A stretch of DNA of 51,602 nt from an uncultured bacterium (GCA_903898755.1 CAIUGT010000041.1:1-51602), one strand, 5' to 3'; shown: positions 24,812 through 34,858, counted from the stretch's first letter. Notes: generated from the sequence alone by a model not told the origin. Translations and numbers: made by a program.

Positions 24812-27544
24812 TTATTTCGCACGTAGTCGCAACACTCCGTCGCGCAGATCCGCAGGATTGTCTAGCGCGTCCATAAAAGTATGCGCAAGTTTTTTGGATC
24901 CAGGAATTGTTTTTTCTATGTTGATCAAACTCTTGCGGCACTCTTCAAATTGACAGGCAGTGAACAAGCGAACCATTGATTCAGTCGCGACGATTCGTTC
25001 TTGGGGATCCGCCTCAAGACATACTTCATACAAATCAATTGGGATAGATTGTCCAACCACCACCACGCGCCCTAGCGAAAGTAGCGCCAAACCAGAGCCT
25101 TTTGCCAACTCTGCTGTTCGACCGTCAATCAAAATAGCGGTTCCAAATTGCTTGTTCGCGCTCTCCAAACGCGCAGCCAAATTTCCGGAGTCGCCAATCA
25201 TTGTGTAATCGTTCAAGTCGGGCGGCGCGCCGCAATCACCAATGACCACTTTGCCCGTGGCCATTCCAAGTCGCAACGAAACAAGGGGCAAGCCTTTTCG
25301 ATCTGGTCTATTGCCAATTTCATTCACAGCTTTCTGACACGCCAACGCTGCCTCAATCGCCAATCGCCCCTGCTCCGGTTCCTCGCCAAAGGCGCTCCAG
25401 AAAGCAAGAATTCCGTCGCCAAGAAATTTATTTACATACGCTCGGTGCGCCGTCAACTCCTTGGTCATTGCGCCCATGTACAAATTCAAAGTACGTACAA
25501 CCGCTGGTCCACCTAGAACTTCACTGATGCTTGTGAACCCAGCCAGATCTCCAAATAGAATAGTGGCTTCACGCTCCACCCCGCCCATGGACAATGACTT
25601 TGGATTTTCGGACAACATTTCAACCAATTGCGGCGACACACGCGCACGAAATTGGCGAGTGACTCTTTGCTTCTCACGCTGAGTCATCACCGCCACAACC
25701 ACCGTGGTGGAGATCCAGGCGCTCAACCCGCTTGCCACTGGAGCAGCTACCGGACAAATCCATTGACCCCAATCAAAGCCCCCAACTCCCAACACACCGA
25801 TATACAAACCCAACACCAAAAACACCACAAATGCCCCAATTCCAGCACCAAATCGCGCGCCTGTGAGCGTGGAGATAAGCCCAAGAAAAACAATTGCCAA
25901 AGGCCCAACCCACTCTGGCGCGAATTCCAAATAGCGCTTGTTCAGCACCATGTCGGCGACGGCAATGTGGCAGAAGACTCCCGGTGTACGTGGCCCAAAA
26001 ATAGTATTGATCATGTCAGCCGTAACGCCAGTGGCGGTGAACCCAACAAAAACTAATTTGCCCCCAAGGATCTTGTTCAATTCCTCATCACCCTTGGCCA
26101 GCGCGGCGGTTCCTTCCTGCAATGCCTTCTCCGCACTGAGCCATTCTTTTACCCCACCCACAATTTGAACAGTCTCTTTTGGCAAATCGGGATCATTTGC
26201 ATCATCTTTATACAAATCCCACAAGTCCAAAAATTCCTTTTTTATATCTTGTATGGTCGCCTTCTCAAACCACGCTTTGGATTTACCTAACGGGCTGGCA
26301 ACAACAACTTTTTCTCCATGTACAGCAACTTTGTTCTCTTGAGTATCCGTTGGCGGAAATGCAATCTCGCCCCCCAAAATGCGCAAACGATCCGTCTGCT
26401 TCGCTAATTTTTGGCGCTCGCGCGCTTGCTCAATTAATCGACCAATGCCAACAGTTGCGTTGCGGCCCTCTTTGATGCCATAGCCAGAAAGAAGTTGCGT
26501 AGGCCAATCCAACAATACTTGTCCATTCTGAAGTGGAATGCTGAATTGTTTCAGTTGCAATTGTTTCGGAGTGGGCGCGGCATCATTTACGGTTTGATCC
26601 TGAAACGCCAACGCGGCCGCCAATCCAAATTGAGGAACCAATCCATAATCGCTGGGGAAATACGGGAAAATTCGACGCGATTTGCCGTCAAATTGATCTG
26701 GTTCGGCGTTCACCACTCCAGCCGCGTGAGCGGCTTTGGCAATCAATGGAATGGGCGGCAAATCTTGCGGCGTACCTTTTGATGTGGTGTCCGCCCAAAA
26801 TGTTCCCTGAATGGCGCGCCAACTTTCGCTTCGCAACCACACCCGTTCCAAAGTCTTACGCTCCGCAATGTCTCCCATGTGCGCTGCATTGGCGCTACCT
26901 CCAAGCATGATGGTTACAAACTCATCAAGCGACTTGGGAAACTTGCCTTCTTTACGCAATCGATCCAAAGTCATCAAGGCAGCGAAGCCCTTTAACGCCG
27001 CGGGCCGCTCAAGCACTCTGGACTTGTAGGGTTCAACTAAACCCGCTTCAGCAATGATGACATTGATATCTCTGTCCATTCCAGATGCGACAGCGGCTGT
27101 CAATGCAGAAAGTTGCGCTTGCCCAAGCGGAGTTTCCCAAACTGGGTCCAACACTTTTTCCTCACGCATTGCCAAAGCGACTACAGATTTTGAATGGCGC
27201 ATGGCAGCCGCCAAATCCGAGTCACCCGTCGTGTCATCCTCTGGTTCAAAAAATAAAATATCGTATGCAATGGTCTTGGCGCCTGCGCGCGTGATTTCAT
27301 CAGTTGCTTGCGCAATCAACGATCTTTTCCAAGGCCAACGACCAATCGTGTCCAGGCTGGAATCATCGATCGCCACCAAAGCCAATTGCACGCCTGGGTC
27401 CTGAATTTTAGATCGGCCATATCGAAATCGAAGATCAATGGTCAAGTCTTCAAGCCAGCGAAATTCACCAAATGCGTTCAATACCAGCACAATCAGTGCG
27501 AGTGAAGACCCCACCCAAATTGCGATCGAGCGAAAGTTTTTCAC
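24812..27544 (-). CDS. CHASE2-domain adenylate cyclase
   Basis: 910-residue membrane signalling protein. A transmembrane segment (about 8-26) is followed by a CHASE2 extracytoplasmic sensor; its signature 'LALVAIDDSSLDTIGRWPW' and 'AKTIAYDILFFEP' are clear. Three hydrophobic segments (about 545-622) end it. The class III cyclase domain (about 650-830) keeps the catalytic set: metal Asp in LFGDLAGFT, adenine-selecting Lys in NKFLGDG with the second metal Asp, Asp in DYTMIGD, and the Asn/Arg pair in GNLAARLES. It should therefore make cAMP. The sensor is unusually long with insertions. The start is a GTG at 27544. It is last in the minus-strand run after the FecR gene (86 bases). Confidence 0.9.
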   Translation of the reverse strand: MKNFRSIAIWVGSSLALIVLVLNAFGEFRWLEDLTIDLRFRYGRSKIQDPGVQLALVAIDDSSLDTIGRWPWKRSLIAQATDEITRAGAKTIAYDILFFEPEDDTTGDSDLAAAMRHSKSVVALAMREEKVLDPVWETPLGQAQLSALTAAVASGMDRDINVIIAEAGLVEPYKSRVLERPAALKGFAALMTLDRLRKEGKFPKSLDEFVTIMLGGSANAAHMGDIAERKTLERVWLRSESWRAIQGTFWADTTSKGTPQDLPPIPLIAKAAHAAGVVNAEPDQFDGKSRRIFPYFPSDYGLVPQFGLAAALAFQDQTVNDAAPTPKQLQLKQFSIPLQNGQVLLDWPTQLLSGYGIKEGRNATVGIGRLIEQARERQKLAKQTDRLRILGGEIAFPPTDTQENKVAVHGEKVVVASPLGKSKAWFEKATIQDIKKEFLDLWDLYKDDANDPDLPKETVQIVGGVKEWLSAEKALQEGTAALAKGDEELNKILGGKLVFVGFTATGVTADMINTIFGPRTPGVFCHIAVADMVLNKRYLEFAPEWVGPLAIVFLGLISTLTGARFGAGIGAFVVFLVLGLYIGVLGVGGFDWGQWICPVAAPVASGLSAWISTTVVVAVMTQREKQRVTRQFRARVSPQLVEMLSENPKSLSMGGVEREATILFGDLAGFTSISEVLGGPAVVRTLNLYMGAMTKELTAHRAYVNKFLGDGILAFWSAFGEEPEQGRLAIEAALACQKAVNEIGNRPDRKGLPLVSLRLGMATGKVVIGDCGAPPDLNDYTMIGDSGNLAARLESANKQFGTAILIDGRTAELAKGSGLALLSLGRVVVVGQSIPIDLYEVCLEADPQERIVATESMVRLFTACQFEECRKSLINIEKTIPGSKKLAHTFMDALDNPADLRDGVLRLRAK

Positions 27545-27630
27545 GATCGCAGTCTATATGAATTTTAAAGTTTTTATGAGCCTGCCGGCATGAAATCAAA
27601 ACCTTGCACGTCTATTGCGCAAGATGCAAT

Positions 27631-30459
27631 TTATTTATGACCTTTGTCGCGACCATTGTCTTCCCGTGAATTGAAATCAGACTGTGCCTGAGAATAATTT
27701 TCTTGGATAAGGCTGCCATTGGTGGCGACATTCAACATTGCCGTGTTTGCCGCCAACTGAATTGTTGCCGCCCGCGCCAGCTGTGTTGCAACTGCATTCA
27801 TGTAAACCATGTCACCACGTGAACTGGCGTTTCGAGAAGCCGTCTCCGCAGCGACGACGGCGGCTTCCGCCTGATTGACATATGCATTGTGATTTCCAAC
27901 CAAAGTCGCCACTGCGGCCAGGGCATTCTTTGCTACGTCGGAGTTGTTCGATCCAACGATTGTTGTGAAGTCAGTCAAATATCGGTTCGCGGTTGCTCGG
28001 CTATTGGCAAATTGCTCTGAAAAAGTAGTGCGTGAAGTGGCTGCTTTTGTTTCAGCCTCGCGCACATTCGATGTCAAGCCATTGATCGCAACATTGGCCG
28101 CATCTGCGCCGTCGTGATGCGCCTTGATCTGACCCAAAACATCCATCGCTTTATTTTGAATTGAATTCGTTCCCGTGTACAGGTCGCTTAACTCGTGCAA
28201 AACGTTCAACGCTGGATTGAGAGATGATTGCGAAGCGCCGCTTCCATACAACAGGTCAAACCGATCCTTGTATTCATTTGATTTCGTCAAATCCTCAATA
28301 CTTTTCAATTCAAATCCAGCCATGCCCGTCTTTATTGATTTGTCGTCGTACCCGTCGGCATACGCTAAACCAGTTTTTCTATCCATCAAATCCACCTGCG
28401 CTTTCATTTGAGAAACCTGGTCAACGATTGCGTTGTAATGACCCGTTCCTTCTGCAAGATCTTGTTGCGCCGCAGTGGCTAAAGCGAAGGAAGAATCAGC
28501 CAGTACTTTAATTACTTGGGATTTCGATTGGGCATCAAGCACATGCGGCTGCGCAAAATTCACAAAGCTTTGGTAATCGAACCTGGCATTGGCTTGATTG
28601 AAGCAATCCTGAATCTTTGCGGCGAGCACTTGGATTCCATCGGAATCTCCATCCTTGCCAACATTGGTGAGATACGCCATGGACTGAACGCTAATGCCGA
28701 CCGCCGATCGATATTTATCCGCCTCGGCCAAAAACAATGTTTGAGTTCCGCGAGAACTTGCATTGCGATAATTGTTCATGGCCGCGTTGGCCGCGCTTAA
28801 ACCAGCCTCCACTTGCATGGCAGAATTAGCCGCCAATTCCGTGAGTACAGAAAGCGCGCGCGCCGATTGCTCACTTGTAGAACCTGCAATCAATGCCTTC
28901 AAATCGCCTAAAAAAGAGGTCATCTTGACCAACTCCAGATTCAACATTGCGGAGTTGCTTTGGGAATATCCATCGAGAGTTTTTAAATTATGCAAAGCCT
29001 CCTTTGCCCATTTCAAGTGCTGGTAAGCGGTCTCCACTTTGCCAAACTCGGCTTGTACAACAGCATTCAAAGTCTGCGCATACCACAACTCAGTCCCAAC
29101 TTGACCATTCCAATTTTGCTGCAACGCCGAAAGGCTATCTTCGGTTCCGTTCAACAATTGACCATTTCTCAACGCCTCTTCGGTGATGACATTAAAAGCG
29201 ACATGCCCGGCGTCGGTTCGAAATTCGTGGCGTGAATTTTCATCAATGAAATAACCTCTCGAATCAAAATTCATAGATTCGAGTTTGTTACGCGCGGCGG
29301 TCAAATCATTGAACGCGATGCTTTGGATAATCTGAAGTTGCCGCCCGACACCCATCTCAATTGATGAAAATGAATGCGTCTCACCTTCATGGTCGCTTCC
29401 GTACCATAAGCGATTCAATCCCAGCAAAGAATTTTGCCAATCACCCGATTCGTACACATTGAAATTGCCGTTAAAGTTTTCAAGCTGCGCGGAACTTTCA
29501 GTTTGATTATTTTGATTTGCAGATTTCAGAGTTGAAGTCGCCAATGCGGATATTGCGCCCTGTTGCTGATAGCGCATATAGACATCGCTGTTCTGATCCC
29601 CGCCACCAGAATCCGAGGCCAAAATTAAAGCGGTATCAATGGCATTCTCATTCGCTTCACCTGCCTGAGTCTGCTGAATTTGCTGGATATTGGAGCTTGG
29701 ATTTGCGCCCGCAATTCCCTGAGCAACCTGTTGTTGGATATCAGATTGACTGACCATGGTTCCCGCAATGGGTGGCGGACCAATGGTGCTTACCCAAGCG
29801 TTCTGTACGGGGTCTTGCCTGCCTGACTCGGAAGATGTTTTCCCTTGACCCGAAACAAAGTATGCCATGTTTGCAGCAATGTATTTGACTTCGATGGCAT
29901 TGATAGAGTTGCTGTTCGCACCAGAAACATCAACCCCCTTCAACGGACCTGATGCAAGCGCAAAACCTGTTCCACGAACCGAGAGCGTGGTTTGAGGCGT
30001 GACAACTTTAAAATCATTCGCAAAACCAACGTGGTCAACTTTAAAGTCCGCGCGTCCACTTTTCACCGTGGCCAATGTCCGCAGTGTTTGACCCTCTTGC
30101 ACCATCTCTGGTAATTGAAATGTGGTGCCTGAGTCCACCAGAATGGTGGCGTTTTTACCGACACGCAAAGTGGAACGGCTCTTCAAACCAGTTCGAATTT
30201 CCGCACCCGCGTTCAGAAGATCATTTACTTTCGCCTCCGTCCACGGAGCATTTTCATTTGTTCGCCAACGAACTTTGCCTTGCACATCCATAAAAATGGC
30301 TTGCAATGCGAGCGCATCCGTCGCTTGCTCAACCGCGGCCGCAGAAACAGGTTGCGTCATATCATCTGCCCATGCGCGTTGAGAAACAGATGCAACAGCG
30401 AGCGACATTGCCAACGTGATTGTTCCACCAACAAGATTGATCGTGTATTTTTGCTTCAT
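27631..30459 (-). CDS. Large exported FecR-domain protein with long helical repeat region
   Basis: 942 residues. Signal peptide about 1-31 (ending in SQRAWA). A FecR domain spans about 55-170, with ALVLGK-like 'STLRVGKNATILVDSG' and the hallmark TPQTTLSVRGTGFAL (about 154-168). About 180-300 is a Ser/Asn/Gln-rich low-complexity stretch. The remaining 600 residues are Ala-rich and predicted helical, with the sequence RNASSRG appearing twice (near 566 and 876) in similar surroundings, so the region has diverged internal repeats. It has no anti-sigma N-terminus, so it is not a classical FecR regulator. FecR with CHASE2 partners is a known genomic association. It precedes the cyclase gene and follows a 150-base gap likely to hold its promoter. 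Confidence 0.82.
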   Translation of the reverse strand: MKQKYTINLVGGTITLAMSLAVASVSQRAWADDMTQPVSAAAVEQATDALALQAIFMDVQGKVRWRTNENAPWTEAKVNDLLNAGAEIRTGLKSRSTLRVGKNATILVDSGTTFQLPEMVQEGQTLRTLATVKSGRADFKVDHVGFANDFKVVTPQTTLSVRGTGFALASGPLKGVDVSGANSNSINAIEVKYIAANMAYFVSGQGKTSSESGRQDPVQNAWVSTIGPPPIAGTMVSQSDIQQQVAQGIAGANPSSNIQQIQQTQAGEANENAIDTALILASDSGGGDQNSDVYMRYQQQGAISALATSTLKSANQNNQTESSAQLENFNGNFNVYESGDWQNSLLGLNRLWYGSDHEGETHSFSSIEMGVGRQLQIIQSIAFNDLTAARNKLESMNFDSRGYFIDENSRHEFRTDAGHVAFNVITEEALRNGQLLNGTEDSLSALQQNWNGQVGTELWYAQTLNAVVQAEFGKVETAYQHLKWAKEALHNLKTLDGYSQSNSAMLNLELVKMTSFLGDLKALIAGSTSEQSARALSVLTELAANSAMQVEAGLSAANAAMNNYRNASSRGTQTLFLAEADKYRSAVGISVQSMAYLTNVGKDGDSDGIQVLAAKIQDCFNQANARFDYQSFVNFAQPHVLDAQSKSQVIKVLADSSFALATAAQQDLAEGTGHYNAIVDQVSQMKAQVDLMDRKTGLAYADGYDDKSIKTGMAGFELKSIEDLTKSNEYKDRFDLLYGSGASQSSLNPALNVLHELSDLYTGTNSIQNKAMDVLGQIKAHHDGADAANVAINGLTSNVREAETKAATSRTTFSEQFANSRATANRYLTDFTTIVGSNNSDVAKNALAAVATLVGNHNAYVNQAEAAVVAAETASRNASSRGDMVYMNAVATQLARAATIQLAANTAMLNVATNGSLIQENYSQAQSDFNSREDNGRDKGHK

Positions 30460-30609
30460 AGTGCGCAGACTTTCATTTCATGTACGACCTACAGATAAAT
30501 ATATTCAGCCAATTGCCATACCTAGCGAATATCCGTCCTAGAAAAATCGAATTCAATTTTGAATATGCAAGTCACATAACTTTGAAAATTGCAAATTTGT
30601 GCTCAAAAC

Positions 30610-31329
30610 CTAATTTGATTGCCCTAAAGGCGGTTTTGGCACCGCCGTATTGATGGGTTCTGGAAATACATCCGGGTCATTTGAGGGTTCAAATGCTGGC
30701 GGAACAACAAGCGGCGCCTCCAACGGACCAGCGGCTGGCAAAGTGCCTTCTTGAATCGCCGCTTCATTTCCTGGCGTGACTGCGGATTGACCCGCGGTTT
30801 GATCGAGTTGAAGCTCCCCTTTTTTCAACACGGCCCGACCAGCGATTCGCTCAAGACGATTCATGAAATCAATAAATTCCGCGCCACTGAGAGACTGATT
30901 GTCAGTGCGTAGTGGAAGAATTTCCATGTAGATCAATTCCTTCACCGCAAAGCGATCAACCGGGCCGAAGATCATCATGCTCAAGCCACCACGAATTTTC
31001 ATGATGCGGCAACCCGCCCCCGCCATCCATCCAACATGCGCGGCTGCGTTTGCTTGTTGATCAAATGAACTGGACAACCACTTGCGTCGAACTCCCTCCA
31101 CGACGCGGTCTTGATAATCATTGGATGAATCTTTTCCATCCTCGAGAATTAGAAATCCATGCAACGCGTCATTGTTGGTCACCGCGGGCATGTCCTCAAG
31201 CGCATCAAGGAATTCAATTTCTTGTTGCGGTGCGGGGAATGTGTCAACAGCGGACGACTTCATCATGTAAGGCTGGCAGGCGCAGAGCAACCACACGCAG
31301 GCCAACAATGGCAGCGAACTAAAACGCAT
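30610..31329 (-). CDS. Lipoprotein of the FecR/CHASE2 cluster, unknown function
   Basis: 239 residues. A lipoprotein signal is clear, MRFSSLPLLACVWLLCAC, with C18 as the lipidated residue. The middle (about 60-165) is an unrecognised domain containing AHVGWMAGAGCRIMKIRGG and DRFAVKELIYMEILPLR. The last 70 residues are Pro/Ala/Glu-rich and probably disordered. The start overlaps the end of the upstream barrel gene by 11 bases, so the pair are co-translated. It may anchor or gate the barrel (inference). Confidence 0.75.
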   Translation of the reverse strand: MRFSSLPLLACVWLLCACQPYMMKSSAVDTFPAPQQEIEFLDALEDMPAVTNNDALHGFLILEDGKDSSNDYQDRVVEGVRRKWLSSSFDQQANAAAHVGWMAGAGCRIMKIRGGLSMMIFGPVDRFAVKELIYMEILPLRTDNQSLSGAEFIDFMNRLERIAGRAVLKKGELQLDQTAGQSAVTPGNEAAIQEGTLPAAGPLEAPLVVPPAFEPSNDPDVFPEPINTAVPKPPLGQSN

Positions 31330-32833
31330 AGGTCACCCCCACATAGAAAAATTGCCGAATAGCCCCTTGATCCTCGTAAAAAACGCTGCTGTTGGGCATA
31401 AAAATACCGTAGCGAATATTGAAGTTGATATCGCTCAAGATGCGCCAATCCAAAGTCGTGTCAATTTCACCGCCAATTAAATTGGATCCACCCGGTCGAG
31501 TGAGAATATTAATGGGCGCTTGATTATCAATCTTAGTAAACAAGTAACCAGTCATTCCCAAGCGAAGGTCACGCGCCCACGAAACTGATGGCAACAGATT
31601 TGTGCTGAATCCAGCCGAAGGACAAAGCAAGTTTGCCGGATCGGGCGCCAATGTGAAACCGGTGTTGATATAGCCAAGGGAGTTGAAGGAGTGATCAACA
31701 TAGCTGGGCGCGATACCACCAAAGGTTGTGCCGCTGTCCAAGCGATGCTTGTCACCGCTTCCCGCAAGAACAGAAAGATCCAAGCGCGTATCGCCTTCAT
31801 CGCGCAGCAAATACGTGAGGCCTGCAAATCCTGCCGCAGCGCTGATCTCTGTTTCTTGTTGAGGCTGACTCAGTGATGGACTTGTCGCATCAAGTGGGTC
31901 GGTTAATGTGGAGCCAAATTCATAAGCGAATTCACCGCGATACACCAAATCCGCACCCAAACTTCCAGTGCTTCCAGCGCCGACATATCCACTGTTGTAA
32001 TTGAATGTTGTTGGAATTGGAGTCCCGGATGTGCCGAGATTATTCTCCTGCCCACCGTTCTGATCCGTTTGCCAAAGAGCGAACACATAGGGCTTGTGTG
32101 CGGCAAAGCCCTTCCAATCAATCTTCATGCCGGAATAAATACGCGAGGTGTCAGTGTCAAATCCCGGGCGCGAAGTGTCCCAATCAACGGTGTCCTGACC
32201 CGCGGTCTGCGCGAACATTCCTTCAATGCCAAGATCGCCCAAAGTCAATTCTGTTTTGACGGCGTACATGTAATTGCTCAGCACCAAACCTTGTCCCCAA
32301 ATAATGTAATTGCGACCGCCTTTGACCACGAGGTTGAAATCCGCTCTTTCAGTTTCAGATGCGTGGGTAAATCCACCAAGATCAAATTCGCCCCAATAAA
32401 TTTCGCCAATTGGATTTTGCCAACCGCGTTCTTTGGCGTCTGGCGCTAAATACCGGCTGCCGTTGGTGTCCCATTCATTGTCCAAGAAACGCAAGCGGCC
32501 AAAGAACCGTATGCCACCGTCAAGTTCCGCACGAAGAAACAAGCGAACATCCGGCGTTGTCAAATACTGGCTTTGACTGCGCGAGTTTTGAATCATGTTG
32601 TATGCGTAGCGGAAAGTTCCGCCCGCATCCAACAGCATGCGCTCTGAGATTGGGGTTTCTTTAAAGTAATCCTGGCGATATTGCGCGTCTTCCGAATTCA
32701 ACTGGCGCTGAATATTGTTGGCAAGAGCGTTTACATTTTGTGCCGAAGCGTGGCGCACGACGGCCCAGAGTGCACCGACGATGAGGATCACAACTCCTTT
32801 TGACATCTGAAGAAAGAATAACACCAAATTCAT
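31319..32833 (-). CDS. Large outer-membrane beta barrel, alginate-export/porin-like
   Basis: 504 residues. The N-terminal hydrophobic signal is best with the second Met (32806): MSKGVVILIVGALWAVVRHASA. The rest is amphipathic beta strands with aromatic girdles, such as DVRLFLRAELDGGIRFFGRL, and it ends with the barrel-closing strand FFYVGVTYAF, whose C-terminal Phe is the BAM recognition signal. The region 'KGGRNYIIWGQGLVLSNYMY' resembles the 'GRQ.I.YG' motif of alginate-export-type porins. The size suggests 16-18 strands. It heads the run barrel, lipoprotein, FecR protein, cyclase. A role in polymer or solute export is a guess. Confidence 0.72.
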   Translation of the reverse strand: MNLVLFFLQMSKGVVILIVGALWAVVRHASAQNVNALANNIQRQLNSEDAQYRQDYFKETPISERMLLDAGGTFRYAYNMIQNSRSQSQYLTTPDVRLFLRAELDGGIRFFGRLRFLDNEWDTNGSRYLAPDAKERGWQNPIGEIYWGEFDLGGFTHASETERADFNLVVKGGRNYIIWGQGLVLSNYMYAVKTELTLGDLGIEGMFAQTAGQDTVDWDTSRPGFDTDTSRIYSGMKIDWKGFAAHKPYVFALWQTDQNGGQENNLGTSGTPIPTTFNYNSGYVGAGSTGSLGADLVYRGEFAYEFGSTLTDPLDATSPSLSQPQQETEISAAAGFAGLTYLLRDEGDTRLDLSVLAGSGDKHRLDSGTTFGGIAPSYVDHSFNSLGYINTGFTLAPDPANLLCPSAGFSTNLLPSVSWARDLRLGMTGYLFTKIDNQAPINILTRPGGSNLIGGEIDTTLDWRILSDINFNIRYGIFMPNSSVFYEDQGAIRQFFYVGVTYAF

Positions 32834-32911
32834 TCAGACATGGTTGAAGACGACCAACCACAATTGCATTCTCGATCCAAATTTCACATAACTGCCTGTT
32901 ACCATTTCAAA

Positions 32912-33643
32912 ATGCAATTGCTCATGATTGGAACAGGCAACGCATTTTCCGCGCAACGTTTTGGCTGCTCAGCGATCATCAAAGGGCCAACAGGACAGGT
33001 GATGATTGATTGCCCGGATTCACTTCCAATGGCCTTGCATAATGCGGAGAAAAAATCCGGGTGGAAAATTGATCAACTTGCAATCACGGATTTGATAGTG
33101 ACACACCTTCATGGTGACCATTGCAATGGTCTTGAAAGCATTGGTTTTTTACGGTGGCTACATCACCGAGAAACCGGCGCGCCAATTCCCAAGCTTCATG
33201 TGTGGAAGCCGGTGGCGGATCGACTTTGGGAACGGCTTGCGCCCGCCATGGATCAATCAGGCGCGGCCAAATTGTCGGACTATTTTGAAATTCACTTTCT
33301 CAATCAAGAACGTGAAAGCCTTATTGGAGGCATGAAAGTGTCTTGCCGTGGCACGCAGCATCCAATTCCAACAAGCGCGCTGAAGTTCAAAGCGGACGGA
33401 AAAGTGATTGCTTGGAGTTCGGACACCCCGTTTGATCCTTCTTTGATTGATTGGCTGACCAAGGACGCGGATTTGATTATTCACGAGACCAGTCCGCCAC
33501 CAACGCATACACCAGTTGAGTTGCTGAATTCACTTCCTGAAAAAATTAGATCAAAGATGCGCTTGATGCACATGACAGATTCGTTTGATCCAAAGTCGAC
33601 AACTATTTCTTGCATGCAAGAAGGCGAAGTCGTTTCTGTTTAA
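32912..33643 (+). CDS. Metallo-beta-lactamase-fold hydrolase (RNase Z-like subgroup)
   Basis: 243 residues from the ATG at 32912; an upstream frame start at 32840 adds a non-conserved stretch. The fold opens with LLMIGTGNAFSAQRFG, and the metal-binding motif is H65-L-H-G-D-H70 (THLHGDHCNG). Further ligands are in GTQHPIPTSA, AWSSDTPFD (Asp), LIIHETS and the late RLMHMTDSFD. The early 'GTG.A....R...S..I' pattern resembles tRNase Z and phosphodiesterase-like members, so cyclic-nucleotide or RNA substrates are possible. It is divergent from the barrel gene and convergent with gltA (27 bases). Confidence 0.8.
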   Translation: MQLLMIGTGNAFSAQRFGCSAIIKGPTGQVMIDCPDSLPMALHNAEKKSGWKIDQLAITDLIVTHLHGDHCNGLESIGFLRWLHHRETGAPIPKLHVWKPVADRLWERLAPAMDQSGAAKLSDYFEIHFLNQERESLIGGMKVSCRGTQHPIPTSALKFKADGKVIAWSSDTPFDPSLIDWLTKDADLIIHETSPPPTHTPVELLNSLPEKIRSKMRLMHMTDSFDPKSTTISCMQEGEVVSV

Positions 33644-33670
33644 AGAAATCAAGCCCCCACATCGCAACCA

Positions 33671-34822
33671 TCAACGCTGATCAATGGCGACATACGCTTG
33701 CTGATGCGGACCGATGTATGCGGCGTTTGGCCGAATCAATCGATTGCCATCAAGTTGCTCAATGCAGTGTCCAGCCCAACCCGCAATGCGGCTCATGGCA
33801 AACATGCATGTGAACAAATCCAAATCAATGCCGATGGAGTGATAGGTGGTCGCGGAATAGAAATCGACATTTGGATAAATGCCCTTCGCGGCAACTTCCT
33901 TGGCCATGATCTCTTCGATGCGTCGACTCATTTCAAACAAATTCAAATTGCCAGTGTCGGCGGCGACTTGCTTGGAGAATGTTTTTAAATAGGTCGCGCG
34001 AGGATCAATTGCCTTGTACACGCGGTGGCCAAAACCCATGATTCGATCGCGCTTGCGCAGTTTTTCCGCGATATAGGCGTCCACATTCTCAATGGTTCCA
34101 ATTTCATTCAGCATGATCATCACTTCTTCATTGGCGCCGCCGTGCAGCGGACCTTTTAACGTGCCGATGGCGGTGACCATGGCCGAATACATGTCGCTGA
34201 GAGTTGAAATGGTCACGCGCGCCGCGAATGTGCTGGCATTCAAGCCGTGGTCCGCGTGCAAAATCAGGCAGACATCAAGCGCTTTTGCCATGGACGCAGT
34301 GGGCTTGGCCCCATTGAGCATGTACAAGAAATTTTGCGCCATGGTCAGCGACGTATCTGGCTCAACAATGGGCTTGCCCTTGCGATGGCGATCAAACCCG
34401 GCGATGAGCGCCGGAGTTTTTGCGAGCAGGCGAATGGCTTTGCGATTGTTGGCTTCAACAGTGTCGTCGTCCACTTCCACATCAAACAATGAAAGTGCGC
34501 TGACAAGCGTGCGCAAGACATGCATCGGTCCAGCGTCGCGCGGCATTTCACGAATAAGATTCACAAGCGTCTGCGGAAGCGAGTATTCAGCGCGCAACTG
34601 TTCGCAGAACTGGTTTAATTCCGATTGAGTTGGCAAGCGACGGTTCCACAACAAGAACACAGTTTCTTCAAATGTGCTGTTGCGCGCAAGCGCGTCGATT
34701 TCAATTCCAACATATTCAAGAACGCCCCGACCGCCGTCAATGAACGACATCTGCGTTTCCGCGGCAACGGTGTTTCCAAGGCCTTTGTCAAATGTAGGTG
34801 CTGCTGGTGTTGCGATACTCAT
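33671..34822 (-). CDS. gltA: Citrate synthase
   Basis: 383 residues from the ATG at 34822; the frame runs further but would cover trpF. It condenses oxaloacetate and acetyl-CoA for the citric acid cycle. Catalytic blocks are present: HADHGLNASTFAAR (first His), GPLHGGANEEV (second His), IMGFGHRVYK and PNVDFYSATTYHSIGID (Asp). The short length is the Gram-positive/archaeal type, and 2-methylcitrate synthase cannot be fully excluded. Its start is only 36 bases from the trpF start on the other strand, so its promoter must lie within or right against trpF. Confidence 0.93.
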   Translation of the reverse strand: MSIATPAAPTFDKGLGNTVAAETQMSFIDGGRGVLEYVGIEIDALARNSTFEETVFLLWNRRLPTQSELNQFCEQLRAEYSLPQTLVNLIREMPRDAGPMHVLRTLVSALSLFDVEVDDDTVEANNRKAIRLLAKTPALIAGFDRHRKGKPIVEPDTSLTMAQNFLYMLNGAKPTASMAKALDVCLILHADHGLNASTFAARVTISTLSDMYSAMVTAIGTLKGPLHGGANEEVMIMLNEIGTIENVDAYIAEKLRKRDRIMGFGHRVYKAIDPRATYLKTFSKQVAADTGNLNLFEMSRRIEEIMAKEVAAKGIYPNVDFYSATTYHSIGIDLDLFTCMFAMSRIAGWAGHCIEQLDGNRLIRPNAAYIGPHQQAYVAIDQR

Positions 34823-34858
34823 ATTGGGTCTCTCAAGATTGATGGAAGATCGTAGTCT

